64,000 nt of DNA, from contig CAJNOI010000360.1 in the NCBI GenBank assembly GCA_905250115.1, positions 1 through 64,000 on the forward strand, read 5' to 3'. The notes under the pieces are model-generated. The model saw nothing but the letters and a program-made list of their open reading frames with translations, searched no databases and had not been told where the DNA came from. The stretch comes from Adineta steineri. Taxonomy: Eukaryota; Rotifera; Eurotatoria; Adinetida; Adinetidae. Position numbers and translations under genes: made by a program. How positions within the stretch are numbered: position 1 is the first letter of the stretch; each line of letters opens with the position of its first letter. Below are positions 44,419 through 60,391 of this stretch, piece after piece.

Positions 44419-46473
44419 ATGTATAATCAACAACGATCACATATATCTGATATACTTTTTGAAGATCAAGTTTTATTAAGTGATGGTCGGTCAAAACCTT
44501 ACCTAGTTCTACTTCGATTAACATCGGAATCACTTATTATTCGACCTTTAAATACAAGTCAAAATTTATCATCAAATAATAAAGATATTCAAGCAATAGT
44601 ACCACGAAATGTTACAATTGTACGACATGCAATCACACGTTCATTTGGTTTTTGGATTAAAGGTGGTAGTGATACAGGTAAATAAAATTAAAAAAATTTA
44701 ATTTAATTTAATTTTTTCTTAATAGGTTTTCCAATTCTTATTTCGCGTGTTCTGCATAATAATACTCATCTATTAAATATTGGTGATGCAATTTTAAATA
44801 TAAATAATGAAGACATATCTAATTTAACACATGATCAAGTTATTAATAGATTACATGATGCATCTGGTGATCAAGTTCATTTAACTGTTAAATATATGAA
44901 TGATATGGCAACATATTTACATTTAACAGCAGAAAAACATCGATCATCATCCGTACAAGCAACATCGAATGATTTGACATTACCAAGACGATATTTAACT
45001 AATGAGATACATGATCAAAAACGTATGTCAGCAGAATATTCATCTGAAAATACAAAAGATAAACGTTGGTCACTATTAGCATCCGATCAACAAAAAGTAA
45101 GAAAATTAAACGTAAATATTCGTAAAAGAAAAGTTTTGAAAACTGAGTAATTGATTTCATATCGTAATTGAATCAAGTTGAGATAATACTTGAAAATACA
45201 TCAAATTAACCTTCAGATAATTCTCAGAAAGAATCAATAGATAAATTTCTACATATGGCTTCTAATATTCTCTATTTTCGTAAATCAATCAATTGATTTG
45301 TATATATCTACATTTAATTCAACATAGAATATTAATCATTCATTCTACTATGTAAAGTTAATAAAATCACTTGTCAATAAATATTTGTGAACCAATACAC
45401 ACTATCAACTCAGATTTTTCTTTCTCTAGTAACTAATAATATGGAAATATATTCTGTATACATAGTATAAATAAATATTACGTTTTTGCTTGTAAAAAAC
45501 TAAATTAATAAAATTATTTATTATTTTACAGAATAATGATAATTCTAATATTAACATGCAAGAATATTCACTTCTTTATGCATATGTTAGTCAATATCTA
45601 AATGGTACAGATAAATTACGAGTTAATTCATTTCAATTATATACTCTCAATGGTTCTCAAACAGGTATTATTATAACAAATACATGTCTTCAACAGAATA
45701 TGTGGATATCACGTATAAATATGGTTATACGTAATTTAACAACACGTATATTAGCTGAACTTAATCAAACATTATTATCAAGTGAACAAATATTTTATAC
45801 AACTTGGCTTAATGAACGAATTATTAATCTTAATGATAATCTTTTACCACAATGGAAATCAATCTTTATTGTTTTTAAAGGTAATGATCTTTATATATTT
45901 GATGATAATAAATCACCACCATTATGTACATATGATTTTATTTGTTGTACACGTGTATATCCTATTACTGAAATATTTCTTGAAATTGTATCATCAAAAG
46001 ATCATATTGATAATCGTCGATATTGTTTTACATTAACATTACCAAATGATATACAAATTGATTGTCGATATTTAAATTTTGAAAGAAAAACTGAATATGA
46101 TGATTTTATATTAAATTATCAACGATCACTCTATATATCTGTTTATTCACTTCAAAATCGTACGTTTGGTTGTACATTTAACGGACAAATATGTCGATTA
46201 ATAATTGATATAAATAAAGGTTTTGAAATGTATAATAATGAAACAAATATTATGTTATGGACATTTACATTTGAACAACTTCAATCAAGTTCAGATAATG
46301 GAAGAGATCAAATATATTTTCAATTTAAACGTTATTTATCTTCAAATGAAACAAATACAATTATTCATATTGATGTACAATGTCAACATTTAAAAATATT
46401 AATTCATGTTATTAATGCATTTTTAACTGTGAAATATATTGGCCAAAAAGATGATAATAATATAACTGATTAA
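44419..46473 (+). CDS. SNTG: Gamma-syntrophin
   Basis: Three exons (44419-44677, 44726-45096, 45532-46473) give 523 residues. Layout: first half of a split PH domain (about 12-50), PDZ domain (about 62-145, ITRSFGFWIKGGSD ... GDAILNINNEDIS), second half of the PH domain, then PH-like and syntrophin-unique C-terminal parts (from about 290) with WKSIFIVFKGNDLYIF and the final block MLWTFTFEQLQSSSDNG. The SSDDG/SSDNG motif and overall length point to the gamma class rather than alpha or beta. Syntrophins are adaptors that tie dystrophin or dystrobrevin to channels and signalling proteins; the PDZ loop keeps a hydrophobic variant (SFGFWI) of the usual GLG. The 435-bp second intron lies between PDZ and PH2. 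Intact. Confidence 0.9.
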
Positions 46474-46586
46474 ATAATATTCGAAATTTTTTCATTATTA
46501 TAGACATACATATGATATGAAATCAACAAATTTATTATTTTTAAATTTTATTTGTACAACTTAGAGTTATAATATATATATATATA

Positions 46587-48936
<2,350 letters not shown>

Positions 48937-50403
48937 AAGGATTATGTTTAAATATATATATCTGCAAATCTAATTAAAAAGAAAAGAAAAATACACGTGC
49001 ACTGAAAAATTTATATGCATAGTTGACGAGGGAAATACTAAATACACATAATCGATAAGAACTGTTACTAACTAACATTCTGTTCACTCTTTCTCTCTCT
49101 CTTCAATCAACTTTATGATAGTAGTGATAGCAACTACAATGTCTAATATCGTTTTTTTATAGAGTAATAAACATTTCAGGTTGTTAAAATCTTTTTTTTG
49201 TTGAGTGTGTATGTATACATGAGCGAATAGAAAGGAGGGAATGTATGCAACGGCGCTATGAAGAAGTGGTAAATATTTTATCATTACATTTAACAATTAA
49301 GTATGCACGTGAATGATATTGAAAGAGAATGAGAAAAAAAGTTGAACAAAAGAAAAAGGAAAAAATGTCGAAGAATTTTGTAGGATATTTTATAATTGAC
49401 TTTGATAATTGACAAAATTTGTATGTATATGTAAAATAGTTTGAGGAGAAAAAAAAAGTCGTCTTTCTGACATATGAAATATGAATGATTAATCGGAAAT
49501 GGATAGAGAAAAAAATAATATTTACTTGACTACAACACAATGCGCATATAAGGTCAAAGAGTATAAGAATTGCATAATTTGTTGATAAAAAAATCAATTT
49601 TTAAATAATCAGAAAACCATTATTTTATATAAAGATTAGGAAATCAGAAAAAAGGCTTGCAATGTAGCTGTTTTGGTAGTAATTTAGAATAAAAGGTCTT
49701 GTTGTTTAATTTCAGTTGAACTATTTTAATTAAAAGATTGCTCAATTGTCACACGAAGTTATCATGCATAACAAATGCATTCACTCAGAATGCATTTAAT
49801 ACAAATACAATTGAGTAGAAAGAAGAATATTGTACATATATTTAGATTAGAAAAAGATCGATATATCGAATAATTACTGATGAACGTTTTATCATACTAC
49901 AATCGATAGTTGAATTAGGATAGAACAGAAACAAATAAAATGCTTTAATAACAATCCTATGCCAACAAAAACAGTTTATTCTAAAAATTTAGAATGAGTC
50001 ATATGTCGAACACTATAATTAAATTGTTCATATCTTCGAAAATCAGCTGTTTACATAAATTATATTATAGTGATGAAAATCTATTTTGATATTCTTTCTT
50101 GTTCAATTCAATGAAATGAAGAAGAACAGGATATCTGCATGATCTCATACACCTTCCTGTTTGTAGTCTTCAATGAAATTCAAAAGCAACAATAGTCGTA
50201 CCGATTATATCATAAAATCCGTCCATTCCCTAAATAATATATCTCTGACTCAGATCTACTACTAAGGACATATATTAAATAGATTTATTTCTACATAAAT
50301 TCTACAACAAACAAGATTATTTTATTTTAAAATTATGACTATAAACATAAAAAAAACTGTTAGGAAATAAAAACAAATAGTTCGTATATTCTTGTTTAAT
50401 TAT
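48937..50403. other. Spacer between the two meckelin genes
   Basis: AT-rich, no exon homologous to the meckelin ectodomain. A possible extra acceptor upstream of 48960 leads into an AT-only stretch in a different phase from the neighbour gene. Frames at 49084 and 49256 are hydrophobic by composition and not called. Confidence 0.55.
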
Positions 50404-53400
50404 TTAAACAAGAAAATTTTTTGGAATTAATGTTTTCTTTGATAAATTTCGTTGTCCTAGTGATACACGTAATTTGCCAGCAATCTATACAAATAAAGGT
50501 ATATTTTCGTTCTTTTTTATATATTAAAATAATTCTTACTAAATTAAGAAAATAAGTAATAATTGCTGCTAAAACGTAATTCATTGCAAAATAATCAATA
50601 AAGAGAAATGTTGCTGTATTCCAAATAAATAATGAATTTTCATAACCAGCAAATAATGTTTTAGTAAAATTTCTATCTAAATCTATAAAATAGAAATTAA
50701 ACAATGATTATTTTCTTCATGTTTTGTTTTTATACATACCAATATAGAATATACTCTCTGTTTGTTCTTGTGATATTGGTGTATTTCGAAAACGTAATTC
50801 ACAATTGAGAATTTTTTCTAAGAAAACACGTGGACGTACACTATAACTATATGTTGGTAATGATTGATTAATAAAAGCACATAAAAATTCATTTAAATTT
50901 CGATATGATGCTAATAAAATTTCGCATTCATGTTCATCACCTTTTTTTGTTAAACGTGTAAGAATTCGATTCTAAAAAAAACAAATTAAACTCATATTTA
51001 TTTAACCTATATATTTTTACTTGATAATTTTTAAGTAATAATTCATATTGTGATCGAAATGCTTTATCAACTCGAATAATAAATGTTTGATCATCTGAAT
51101 TTGGTTGTAAACCTCGCGTACCAATCTTTTGATTTGATTCACGTTCTAAATTAGTCATCATTTCTTTCATATTAACATCGGCTGTTCCATGTGGCGATCG
51201 ACCATGCATATAATATCCATAGAGATTATCCATAAGAATAAATACACTTATATTTGATACTGAACATAAATCAAGAAAATTAATTATTTTATCTTGAACA
51301 AAACGTTGGTAGAAGAAAATATAAATTAAATATTGAATAAGAGCTAGAAAGAAGGAGTTTTTTTTTGAATTAATATAAATATTCAAGATTGTATTTACCA
51401 ACACCAAGCCACATAGAAAAAGCAATACCGACACGTAGAATACCATTATAAGCTGGTACATAATCCGTTGAAGATGGAAAAAGATTTACTCCTGGTTGAA
51501 TTGTAGCAACATTCTCTAAGTTAATTACCTATAGAAAATCATTTTTATTAATGAAATAAATAAAATATTTTGATTTACTTTTAATAAAAGTAAGACAAAG
51601 ATAATTTGAAATGTAACATTAATACGACGAAATGTTTGAATTTCACTATATTCATTTGCTACAAAATATGATCGCCAAACTGAAATTGTATTTGGATTTC
51701 CTAGAAAAAAGAAATATTTTAGATTTATGAGAAATTTGTTTAATCTAACCTGATTTTGATTTTTCCCAATCAATAAAGAAAATATCAATATTTGATTGAC
51801 GAATAATTAAATGAAGAATATCTAATGTTTTAAGAACAAATGCGACAACAACAAGTACAGTAAATGAAGTTTGTTGAATAGTTGTTGGTATAACTAAATA
51901 GATTGCATCTTGTCTCTAGAAGAGATTATAAAATTTTTCTTATAGGTAAAAATGAACAGTTTTTTTATTTTACTTTAAAAAATATTAACCACCAAAGTGA
52001 TACACCCGCCATAACAATAAAAAAAATTGTACCAATTGAATTAATTAAATATAGGAAAAATTTACCAATTGTCTTTAAAAATTTTAATAAATATGTAAAA
52101 TATTAATTTGAGAAAAATTAGAATTATCTTACTCCTAAATCAATCATTATCTTTCCAGCTCTTGAATACCAAACTCTTGTTTCTATCAACGACAATATGA
52201 AACCCAAACCACATAAAACACCAATTGCTATCCATATACTACTGATATGTGTATCAAGATTCATACGATATTGAGTTTCGAATGTAATCTATTCGAATAA
52301 AACATATATATATAGGAAGTATTATGGGACCCGCATATATTTTTCAAAAGAAAAGAGTGAGTGTAAGTTATAAGTCGAGTTTTTACGACACTCCTCTCTT
52401 ATGGCAGACCTTAGCGATTAGCGCCAAAAATTACTGGATATAAAACAAGGCAGCCACTTATTCCAATGGCTGGAAATAGCTAAGTATGATCAAGAATAAC
52501 CTGAAATGAGGATGTGGGTGGTAGGTTAATATATCATCCTTCTTTCAGAAAAAATCGTGACCATAAATTTTGAATTCAAGTTTGCTAGCTAGTACATCAT
52601 TCAAAGGCTCTTATATATTATTGCAGAATAAATTCTCTATAGCACCAATGAAGGCGTTTTAATCTTACCTCTACAAGACTTCCTTTTCCTGTATCGGATA
52701 TAGCTAATTCACCGTATTCAATAATAATTAATGGTGGTTGAATGTTAGCAGCACTATTTGTTAATGTATTCACGATTTTAATTGATTTAGCATAATGAAT
52801 ATTATTTAATTCTAGAAATAATAATAATGAAATTGAAAGAAAAAGTGAGAAATATTTTAAGGATAATATACCACCAGTACTATCTAGAACGCCAGAGATA
52901 CGATCAATTAGAAAAAAACGTCGATGATAAACCCATTGTGATTCATCATCTAAATAATTTATATAATAAAAATAAAATATATATATATAAATGTGAATAA
53001 ATACCATTTTGATTAGGACTTGAACTATCATTTGCTTTATAATTTTTGATAACAACTGGTGTTGGTAACATATAATCAGTACCAGATTGAGTAAATAAAA
53101 TATCTAAGATTAAATATTAATAAATTTGTAGATACACATTATGTGAAAGGAAAACTTACATGGATCATAAAAAGCAGTATCATATAATGTTGAAGACCAT
53201 AATGCATCAACACGAATATTACACTAAAAAAGTTACTTGCAGTTTTAATTCAAATCTTTTTATTAAATTAAGAAACATTATTCTAACAAAGATTCCTATA
53301 GCAGCATTCATAATCAAGCACAATCACCAATTGATATGATCAAAATTAGAGATATATCAGCTAAAAATCATTGTTTAGCAATTTAAAACAAAAAATGCGG

Positions 53401-55316
53401 ACTTTCTGTAATACGTGATCATCGTAACAAGATCTAAAGCTAAGACTTAACCCATGCGAAATAAGCAAAAAGCAGCTGAACTCTAAACACAAACCTTCCT
53501 TTCATAATTTCTTATCTATCATATTTTCATCTATTCGCCAAATAAAGGACAAAAACGATTCTAAATATTAATCTTTCATTACTTACTGCTTTTTTATATT
53601 GCGTTCCAAATGTAAACGCTGGTCTACCATCGGTATAACTACTACCACATAATTGTAGATATGCATCAAATGCATCAAAAAGTCCAATATATTTTCCTGT
53701 TGGAGAATATTTTGCTAATTTATATCTTATTAAATTATTTTGAGTAGATGATGCTACTGGTATCCAGTTATATGATGCACTATTTATTTCTTGATAATAT
53801 GTTGATGGATAAGCAAGAAATGGTATTGATGTTCTATATGAAATCAAATCTTTAATTTTAGTTTAATTTAATTTTTTTGAATTATTAACCTTATCTCTGA
53901 AGCTGACCATACCGATGAAGATGTTGGCGTCCATATATAATTCTGATATAGATTATAAGCATAATTATTTACTGGATAATAAAATTGCATAGCAACGATA
54001 TTAGCTAAAACTTGACAAGCTGTTGCATTCGATAAAAGAGTTCGATTTGTTGTTTGAGCTGCCGTGTTATTATTTAAATTCATCTTTAAATAATAAACAA
54101 GAATTTTAAAAGCAAAGAAAATATTTTAATTTACTAGACAAAGATATAAAGATGCATCAAGATGTTGTTTAAAAAATGATGAAACTGTTGGACTCTAGAT
54201 TATTTATAAAGAAGATTTATATATGAGAAAAACATGTCCAAAACTCACGTTAAATCGGTTATTATAAATAGGTGATATAGCAATATTCAATGTATTGATT
54301 ATATAAGTTAAGCACATACCATCCTTAATGAAAAACAAAATGATGTATACTATATATATTTGTCAGAAGAATAGTTTACTTTAACATCACTAAGAGCACA
54401 ACAACTGATGCTTGTCGGTGCTGATCCAATATGAGGAGTAACTGTAGCACATGGAGTACATCTAAAAAACTCAAGATAAAAGAATTTTATAAAAAAAAAA
54501 GATTATCTTCAACCGTTGATTATCTGGATCAGACCAAGCACCAGCTACACAAGTTTGACATGTCTCACCAGTATAGCGTGGACTAGTTGATGTGGAATTA
54601 GATGAATATACACTACCATCGAGATTTGATTCCGCTAAAAGATAACATACTAATTATTTTACTTGAGGAAAAAACTATTAATTACAAGGAACTACGGTCG
54701 AACTTGAGGTAGCACAACTACTACTATAAAGAGTACATCCAAATCCATCAGTTGATCGTCGCTAAAAATCAATATATATTTATATATGATGAGAAAATAA
54801 AATTTCTGTATGCATACAAATCCAGAAGCACATTTTGAACAAAGTAATGAACCACCACCTTGATTTACAGCATAATAATATGAAGTATCGATACATTCAC
54901 ATTGTGTGTTGTCTAAATAAAAACGAAATAATTGAAGATTTTCTTTTCTTTATTGTTCATATATCAATAAACAAAATTCTCGCGATACCCTTTCTAAATG
55001 TACAACTCAATATTTCATATTTTTTGTAAAGCATTTCAAAAAAGTACGATTACTTAATTAGTAACTACTAACGAATGTAAAACAAAACAGAAATTTCAAT
55101 CGAATTTTTGTTACCAGTCGATTTTTGTACTGCATTATCTGGACAATTTGAGCATTGTAATAACGCAATATCATAATATTGACTTGATGAACATGTTGTA
55201 ACGTATGGAACACTTATTTGATAAGCATTATAAGTATTAGAAGTACTTTGTGTAAAAACAATATTCGATGGAAGAATTAGTAGAAATAGAAATAGAATAG
55301 ATTTAACTATAATCAT
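50404..55316 (-). CDS. TMEM67: Meckelin (TMEM67), full length
   Basis: Twenty-two exons (first 55316-55115, last 50484-50404) with consistent phases give 995 residues, the length of the human protein. A signal peptide (1-22) is followed by a Cys-rich part (CSSSQYYDIALLQC, CTPCATVTP), a long ectodomain, and a membrane half with about seven helices. The C-terminal part carries INFLDLCSVSNISVFIL, GYYMHGRSPHG, GTRGLQPNSDDQTF and ends GQRNLSKKTLIPKNFLV. Meckelin sits in the ciliary transition zone and controls what enters the cilium; loss causes Meckel syndrome in people. One 60-bp intron (52871-52812) is in frame and stop-free. Most introns are 47-75 bp; two (52668-52289 and 53586-53224) are about 370 bp. 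It lies head-to-head with DRP1 and just upstream of its shortened paralogue. Confidence 0.95.
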
Positions 55317-55520
55317 CTTTCTAGTTTCGAAAAGAAAAATTGGATTAATAATTGATCATGAAGAGTTTATCATTCTTAATCGTTGCTTAGAAATAACCAT
55401 TATAAATATTTTTAAATAAATCTGATTGGTTAAAAAATATCTCTAATCACGAAAGAAAGAAAGAACAACGTTACGTTTGTCGTTCATTTATTATTTAATC
55501 TGATCATTTATATCAAATAA
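55317..55520. promoter_or_regulatory. Bidirectional promoter region, meckelin/DRP1
   Basis: Only 204 bases separate the divergent start codons of full-length meckelin and DRP1. The stretch is AT-rich; no TATA or Inr element can be assigned with confidence. Shared regulation is inferred from the spacing only. Confidence 0.45.
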
Positions 55521-58500
55521 ATGGACGCTCTTATTCCTATACTTAATAAACTTCAAGATGTATTTAATACTGTCGGTTCAGAAAATATTCAATTACCACA
55601 AATTGTTGTTGTTGGTTCACAAGTTTGTTTCTTACATATTGTTTTTTAACATTTCATCATACATTTTAATTTTTACAGAGTGCTGGTAAAAGTTCTGTTA
55701 TAGAAAATATTGTTGGACGAGATTTTCTTCCACGTGGTACGGGAATTGTTACACGACGTCCATTAACTCTTCAACTGATTTATACACCTGTCGAAGATAA
55801 AGAAATTCAATGTCAAAATTTAGGATGTAATTTATAATTTAAATAAAAACAAAAAAGTTTTCATTCGTTTTCAAAATAGGTCCGGTACCGAATGAAGATG
55901 AATTTGCTGTATTTACACATATTAAAGATAAAGTTTATACAAATTTTAATGAAATTCGATGTGAAATTGAAGCTGAAACTGATCGACTTGGTGGAAAAAA
56001 GGTCTTTATTTTCTTTTTAAATTCTCCTATAAAATATTTGTTATTCATTTTAGAATATTTCAAAAGAACCAATAACATTGAAAATTTATTCACCAAATGT
56101 TGTTACATTAACATTAATTGATTTACCCGGTCTAACTAAAGTATAAATAAAATTAAACTAATTTTAATTTTTTAAATTAATTACAGGTACCTGTTGAAGA
56201 TCAACCAGTTGATATTGAACAACAAGTACGAAATCTTTATTTGTATTATATTTCGAATCCAAACGCAATCATTCTCGCTATTACACCAGCGAATATCGAT
56301 TTTTCAACATCAGAAGCAGTTAAATTTGCAAAAGAAGTCGATCCAGAAGGTTTGTTATATGCATATATATTTATCGTATAACTTCAGTTTTCATCAAATC
56401 GATATTCTTTGGCTTAAAATGAATTCCTTAGCATAATTCTTTTTAATTCCGATCGAAAGTCTAGTTCTGTTTGAAAAGAATAAATTTGATTTTTAGGAAG
56501 AAGAACATTAGCTGTTTTAACAAAACTCGATTTAATGGATCGTGGAACTGATGCATATGATGTTTTATGTGGACGAGTTATTCCAGTTAAATTAGGCATT
56601 ATTGGTGTTGTTAATCGAAGCCAAGAAGATATACATAAGAAAAAAGTTTGTTATTCTTATTAATCTCAAAATATAAGAAAATTATTGTTTTAGCCAATTG
56701 AGGAAGCACTTCGATATGAATCTGCTTTTCTTCAAAAAACTTATCCATCAATTGCTAATCGTAATGGAACACCATTTCTTGCTAAAACATTGAACAGAGT
56801 ATGTATATAGACTTCTTATAAAGTCTAAGAAACGAATTTTCTTATTTAATAGTTACTTATGTATCATATTCGTGATTGTTTACCGTCATTAAAAACTCGT
56901 ATTAATCAAATGGTATCGCATTTTCAAACACTTGTTAATTCATTCGGTGAACCAATTGAAGATAAAGTATATATATAATTTTTTACGAATGAAATTTTAA
57001 CAAGAAATATTTATTATTAGGGTCGACTTCTTCTTCAAATTATAACAAAATTTGCTTCAAATTATTGTGCAACTATTGAAGGCACAGCAAAAAATATTGA
57101 AGTTTCAGAATTGTTTGTATTCATATATATATTCATATAATGTATTTGTATTGAACTCTTTTATAGATGTGGTGGCGCTAGAATTTGTTACATATTTCAT
57201 GAAACATTTGCACGTGCACTTGAATCAATTCATCCACTAGATAATTTAACTACATTTGATATTCTTACAGCAATACGAAATGCTAATGTATTATTTTACG
57301 GAATTCTTATTTTATTAATATTAATGTTATTTTTTTTGTTATTTAGGGTTCACGACCTGCTTTATTTGTTCCAGAAATATCATTTGAATTACTTGTTAAA
57401 CGTCAAATAAAACGCTTAGAAGATCCAAGTTTACGTTGTGTAGAATTAGTACATGAAGAATTACAAAGAATTATTCAACATTGCGGCGCTCAAGTAAAGA
57501 TTATTTTATCTTTAATAAATATCTATAGACTTTGTCGTTCTTCTTTTTTTTGTAGCAAGAATTTATACGTTTTCCACGTTTACATGAAAAAATTGTTGAT
57601 GTTGTAACACAATTATTACGTCGGCGATTACCGGAAACAAATCGTATGGTAGAAAATCTCGTTGGAATTGAATTAGCATATATTAATACAAAACATCCAG
57701 ATTTTCATGAAGCTGGACTTATTCATAAAGCTTTGACCAGTGGAGATTATTTAATGAATACACCAAAACACGATAATCGAGTTAGTTTCATAAAATCTTA
57801 AATCAGAAAAGTTTGATTAGAATATTTTTTGCTAGATGAATGATGAATCGACATTAGGACGATCAAGTTCCATGAATCAAGTATTAACTCAACATAATGG
57901 ACTGTTAGTTAATGGTATACAATCCTCAATACATACATCGAATAGTACTGTTACTTCTCCAATCATGGCACCACTTGGTGACGGAGTGAGTATTATTGAA
58001 GGTGGGTGTAGGTGTGGCTGTTTTGTCGTTATCTACACCCACACCCTCAAGATAATAATGACATTTTATTTTTCATTTAGACAACTATCAATACTCGAAA
58101 ACTTTCACAACGTGAACAACGTGATTGTGAAGTGATTGGTAATTAATTAATCTTTATAATCCTATTAGTCAAATTGTATTTTTTTCTTCAGAAAGATTAA
58201 TTCGTTCGTATTTTTTAATTGTACGAAAAAATATTCAAGATAGTGTACCAAAAGCTGTTATGCATTTTCTGGTTAATTTTATTAAAGATCAACTTCAAAG
58301 TGAACTTGTTGCATTATTATATAAGGGAACTGTTAATCAAGATGATGATTTATTAAATGAATCAAGTCATATTGCACAGCGACGTAAAGATGCACAAGAA
58401 ATGCTTGAAGTAAGTTTTCTTAATACTAGTTGTTCACAAAAAATTTACTTCAAATTTGTTTTAGGCATTACATAAAGCAAATCAAATTATTTCTGAAGTT

Positions 58501-58521
58501 CGAGAAACTCATCTTTGGTGA
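55521..58521 (+). CDS. DNM1L: Dynamin-related protein 1 (mitochondrial fission GTPase)
   Basis: Sixteen exons (55521-55622, 55679-55826, 55880-56001, 56054-56140, 56187-56349, 56497-56645, 56694-56798, 56853-56966, 57021-57112, 57167-57287, 57347-57493, 57556-57780, 57836-57985, 58081-58138, 58192-58409, 58465-58521) give 685 residues. The GTPase domain has the P-loop GSQSAGKSS (32-40), switch [18 protein letters not shown], and TKLDLMD; a middle domain, a Ser/Asn/Gln-rich variable insert (exon 13) and the GTPase effector domain follow. The ending RETHLW is the hallmark of DRP1 as opposed to classical dynamins, and there is no PH or proline-rich domain. It assembles on mitochondria and peroxisomes and constricts them. 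The variable insert is the usual site of regulatory splicing and phosphorylation; its downstream intron holds a telomere-like fold-back. Intact. Confidence 0.96.
57999..58062. repeat. Fold-back element with telomere-like repeats in a DRP1 intron
   Basis: Within intron 13 (57986-58080). Arms GGTGGGTGTAG and CTACACCCACACC pair around a 19-21 base loop, and the flanks (ATTATTGAA / TTGA-TATTATC on the other strand) extend the symmetry. Read on the minus strand the element starts TATCTTGAGGGTGTGGGTGT, identical to the element near 10100. Confidence 0.6.
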
Positions 58522-59998
58522 AGTTTTAATCATATTTTTGATATTTAACAGTCGTCTATTAGATATTTATTGTACGTGTGTATTAGTGCTTTTTTATATT
58601 TAAACCAAATCTGTATTTTTTTATATTACAAACAGACTAATAAACCAGTAAAAAAGCAATGGTTATATGTAATTATCTTAAAATTTGAATATACGTTTAG
58701 AAAACTCAATTAGATATTTTTATCATAATAAGTAGAACAGAAATAATGTACGCTTACAGCTTCAATAGTTTTCAATAAAAATTTCAATATTGAATGTTAC
58801 TACAGTATATATTGTGAAGAGATGTATGAATGAAAAGATTCCTTATGTGATATATTAAATTGAACTGTGAAACCAGTTGAATTCTATACATTAATGTTGG
58901 AATCGTCGGGACTAAAAAAGCGTAACAGTGCTATCAGCGAGAAGTTTTGAAATAAGTTATTACTACTTCAGATTTTTGAAGAGCAACTTGCTCGCACAAA
59001 ACTCGCCTATTAAGCGATTAATACTACTTGATCACGTAATCTACTTAAAAATCGATTCTTGAAAACAAAAGATCTAACATGCCCTGGAAGATTCGTTATA
59101 ATAATTGACAAGAAGATACTCATTCACGATATCTTCTGATGATGAATGAGTAAATTCATAGACAGGTAAAGAACATTTACAAAAAAAGACATGTTTTATA
59201 TCATTTATATTTACTAAACAATTCCCTTTATTTCATTTGACTTTTAAATTAAATAGAAAGCATGTCTGTTTTCTAAAAAAAACTATACTGCGTATCAGTC
59301 AGACAATTACTTTTTTTTTATGTTAAATAATATATTTCAAATAAAGATATAAATATAGTTTATTGAAATAAAATGATGTTCAATATTAATACTTTAATTT
59401 ACGTTTAGTATATAAGAAAATATTATTAACGCTAGAACACGTCTTGGTCTGAAGCAATTTTTTATTCTGGTCGTTTTGCAAATGAATCTAGGCTATTCAT
59501 AATAAGATAAAAATTTACTTCAAATTCTGAACAAATTGACATGATTCAATGGATTGTATGAAGATCAATTTAATTTATGAGTCAGTAATGCCATAGATTT
59601 TCCTATCCTTTTGAAGAGCAAAAAAAAAAGTATACAATGTTTATATTTCTTGTAATAACAACAGTATTATAAAATAAAGCAAACATCCGTGTACAAGTAA
59701 AACAAACATCACGAAATATTCAGTTCAATGAATATTTTTAATTTAATCAAATTAGTATTAATAAACCTTGAATAAAACTCGAAAAGTTATTTTTCTGTCT
59801 ACATATTTGCCTTACGTTCATTGCTAATTATAGAATCACCTTTTTGTCTTTCTTTTTAAAACAAACGACAAAAAAATGTTATTTTTTTCCCTCGGTTTCT
59901 CTCTTAATTTTCTTCTAGTAGTACTAAACTAATAAATATAAAATTACATTATTACCTTCAAGTCTTATTTCCAAGTTCCATGAAAAGTATATCAAACG
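58522..59998. other. Intergenic, no gene seen
   Basis: AT-rich downstream of DRP1 with AATAAA signals; some higher-GC sequence near 58900-59100 without a supportable frame. Confidence 0.5.
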
Positions 59999-60391
59999 AT
60001 GATTTATTCTTATCCAGATATATCAGTATATGACCAATTGCAACAATTACAAGCTGAATTTAATGAAGTGAAAAATGAAAACAAAATTTTGAAAATATCT
60101 GGACGACGTAAATAAGTCAAATAATTTTCTTTGATTTTATTATTTTAATTGTGTTTTATTTTTTATAAAGTTTTACTCGAACGTGCACCACAATTGATTA
60201 CTATGCGTCCGTATGCAAATACACTACAAGAAACTCTTGATTATATAATTCAAAAACAAGAAAATGAAATTCATCGTTTACATGATGAACTTCAACGTGA
60301 AATCTATCGATGTTTTGAACGAATTAATGATTTAGAATTATTATGGAAAGGACAAGTACAACAGTTTTTGAAAAGTTCAGATAAATTATAA
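59999..60391 (+). CDS. Small coiled-coil protein, unknown
   Basis: Two exons (59999-60107, 60171-60391) with a 63-bp GT-AG intron give 109 residues. The first exon predicts a short heptad helix (YDQLQQLQAEFNEVKNENKIL), then LLLERAPQL and RPYANTLQETLDYII, and a second long amphipathic helix rich in Glu, Gln and Arg (about 64-100). No signal peptide, membrane segment or cysteine pattern. The composition suits a structural or scaffolding subunit; I do not recognise the family. The splice junction is needed to join the two helices and both sites are good. Confidence 0.55.

Noticed and set aside
48937-50403. Hidden ectodomain exons for the short meckelin copy
   Set aside because: The spacer is too short and shows no Cys-rich exon in any frame.
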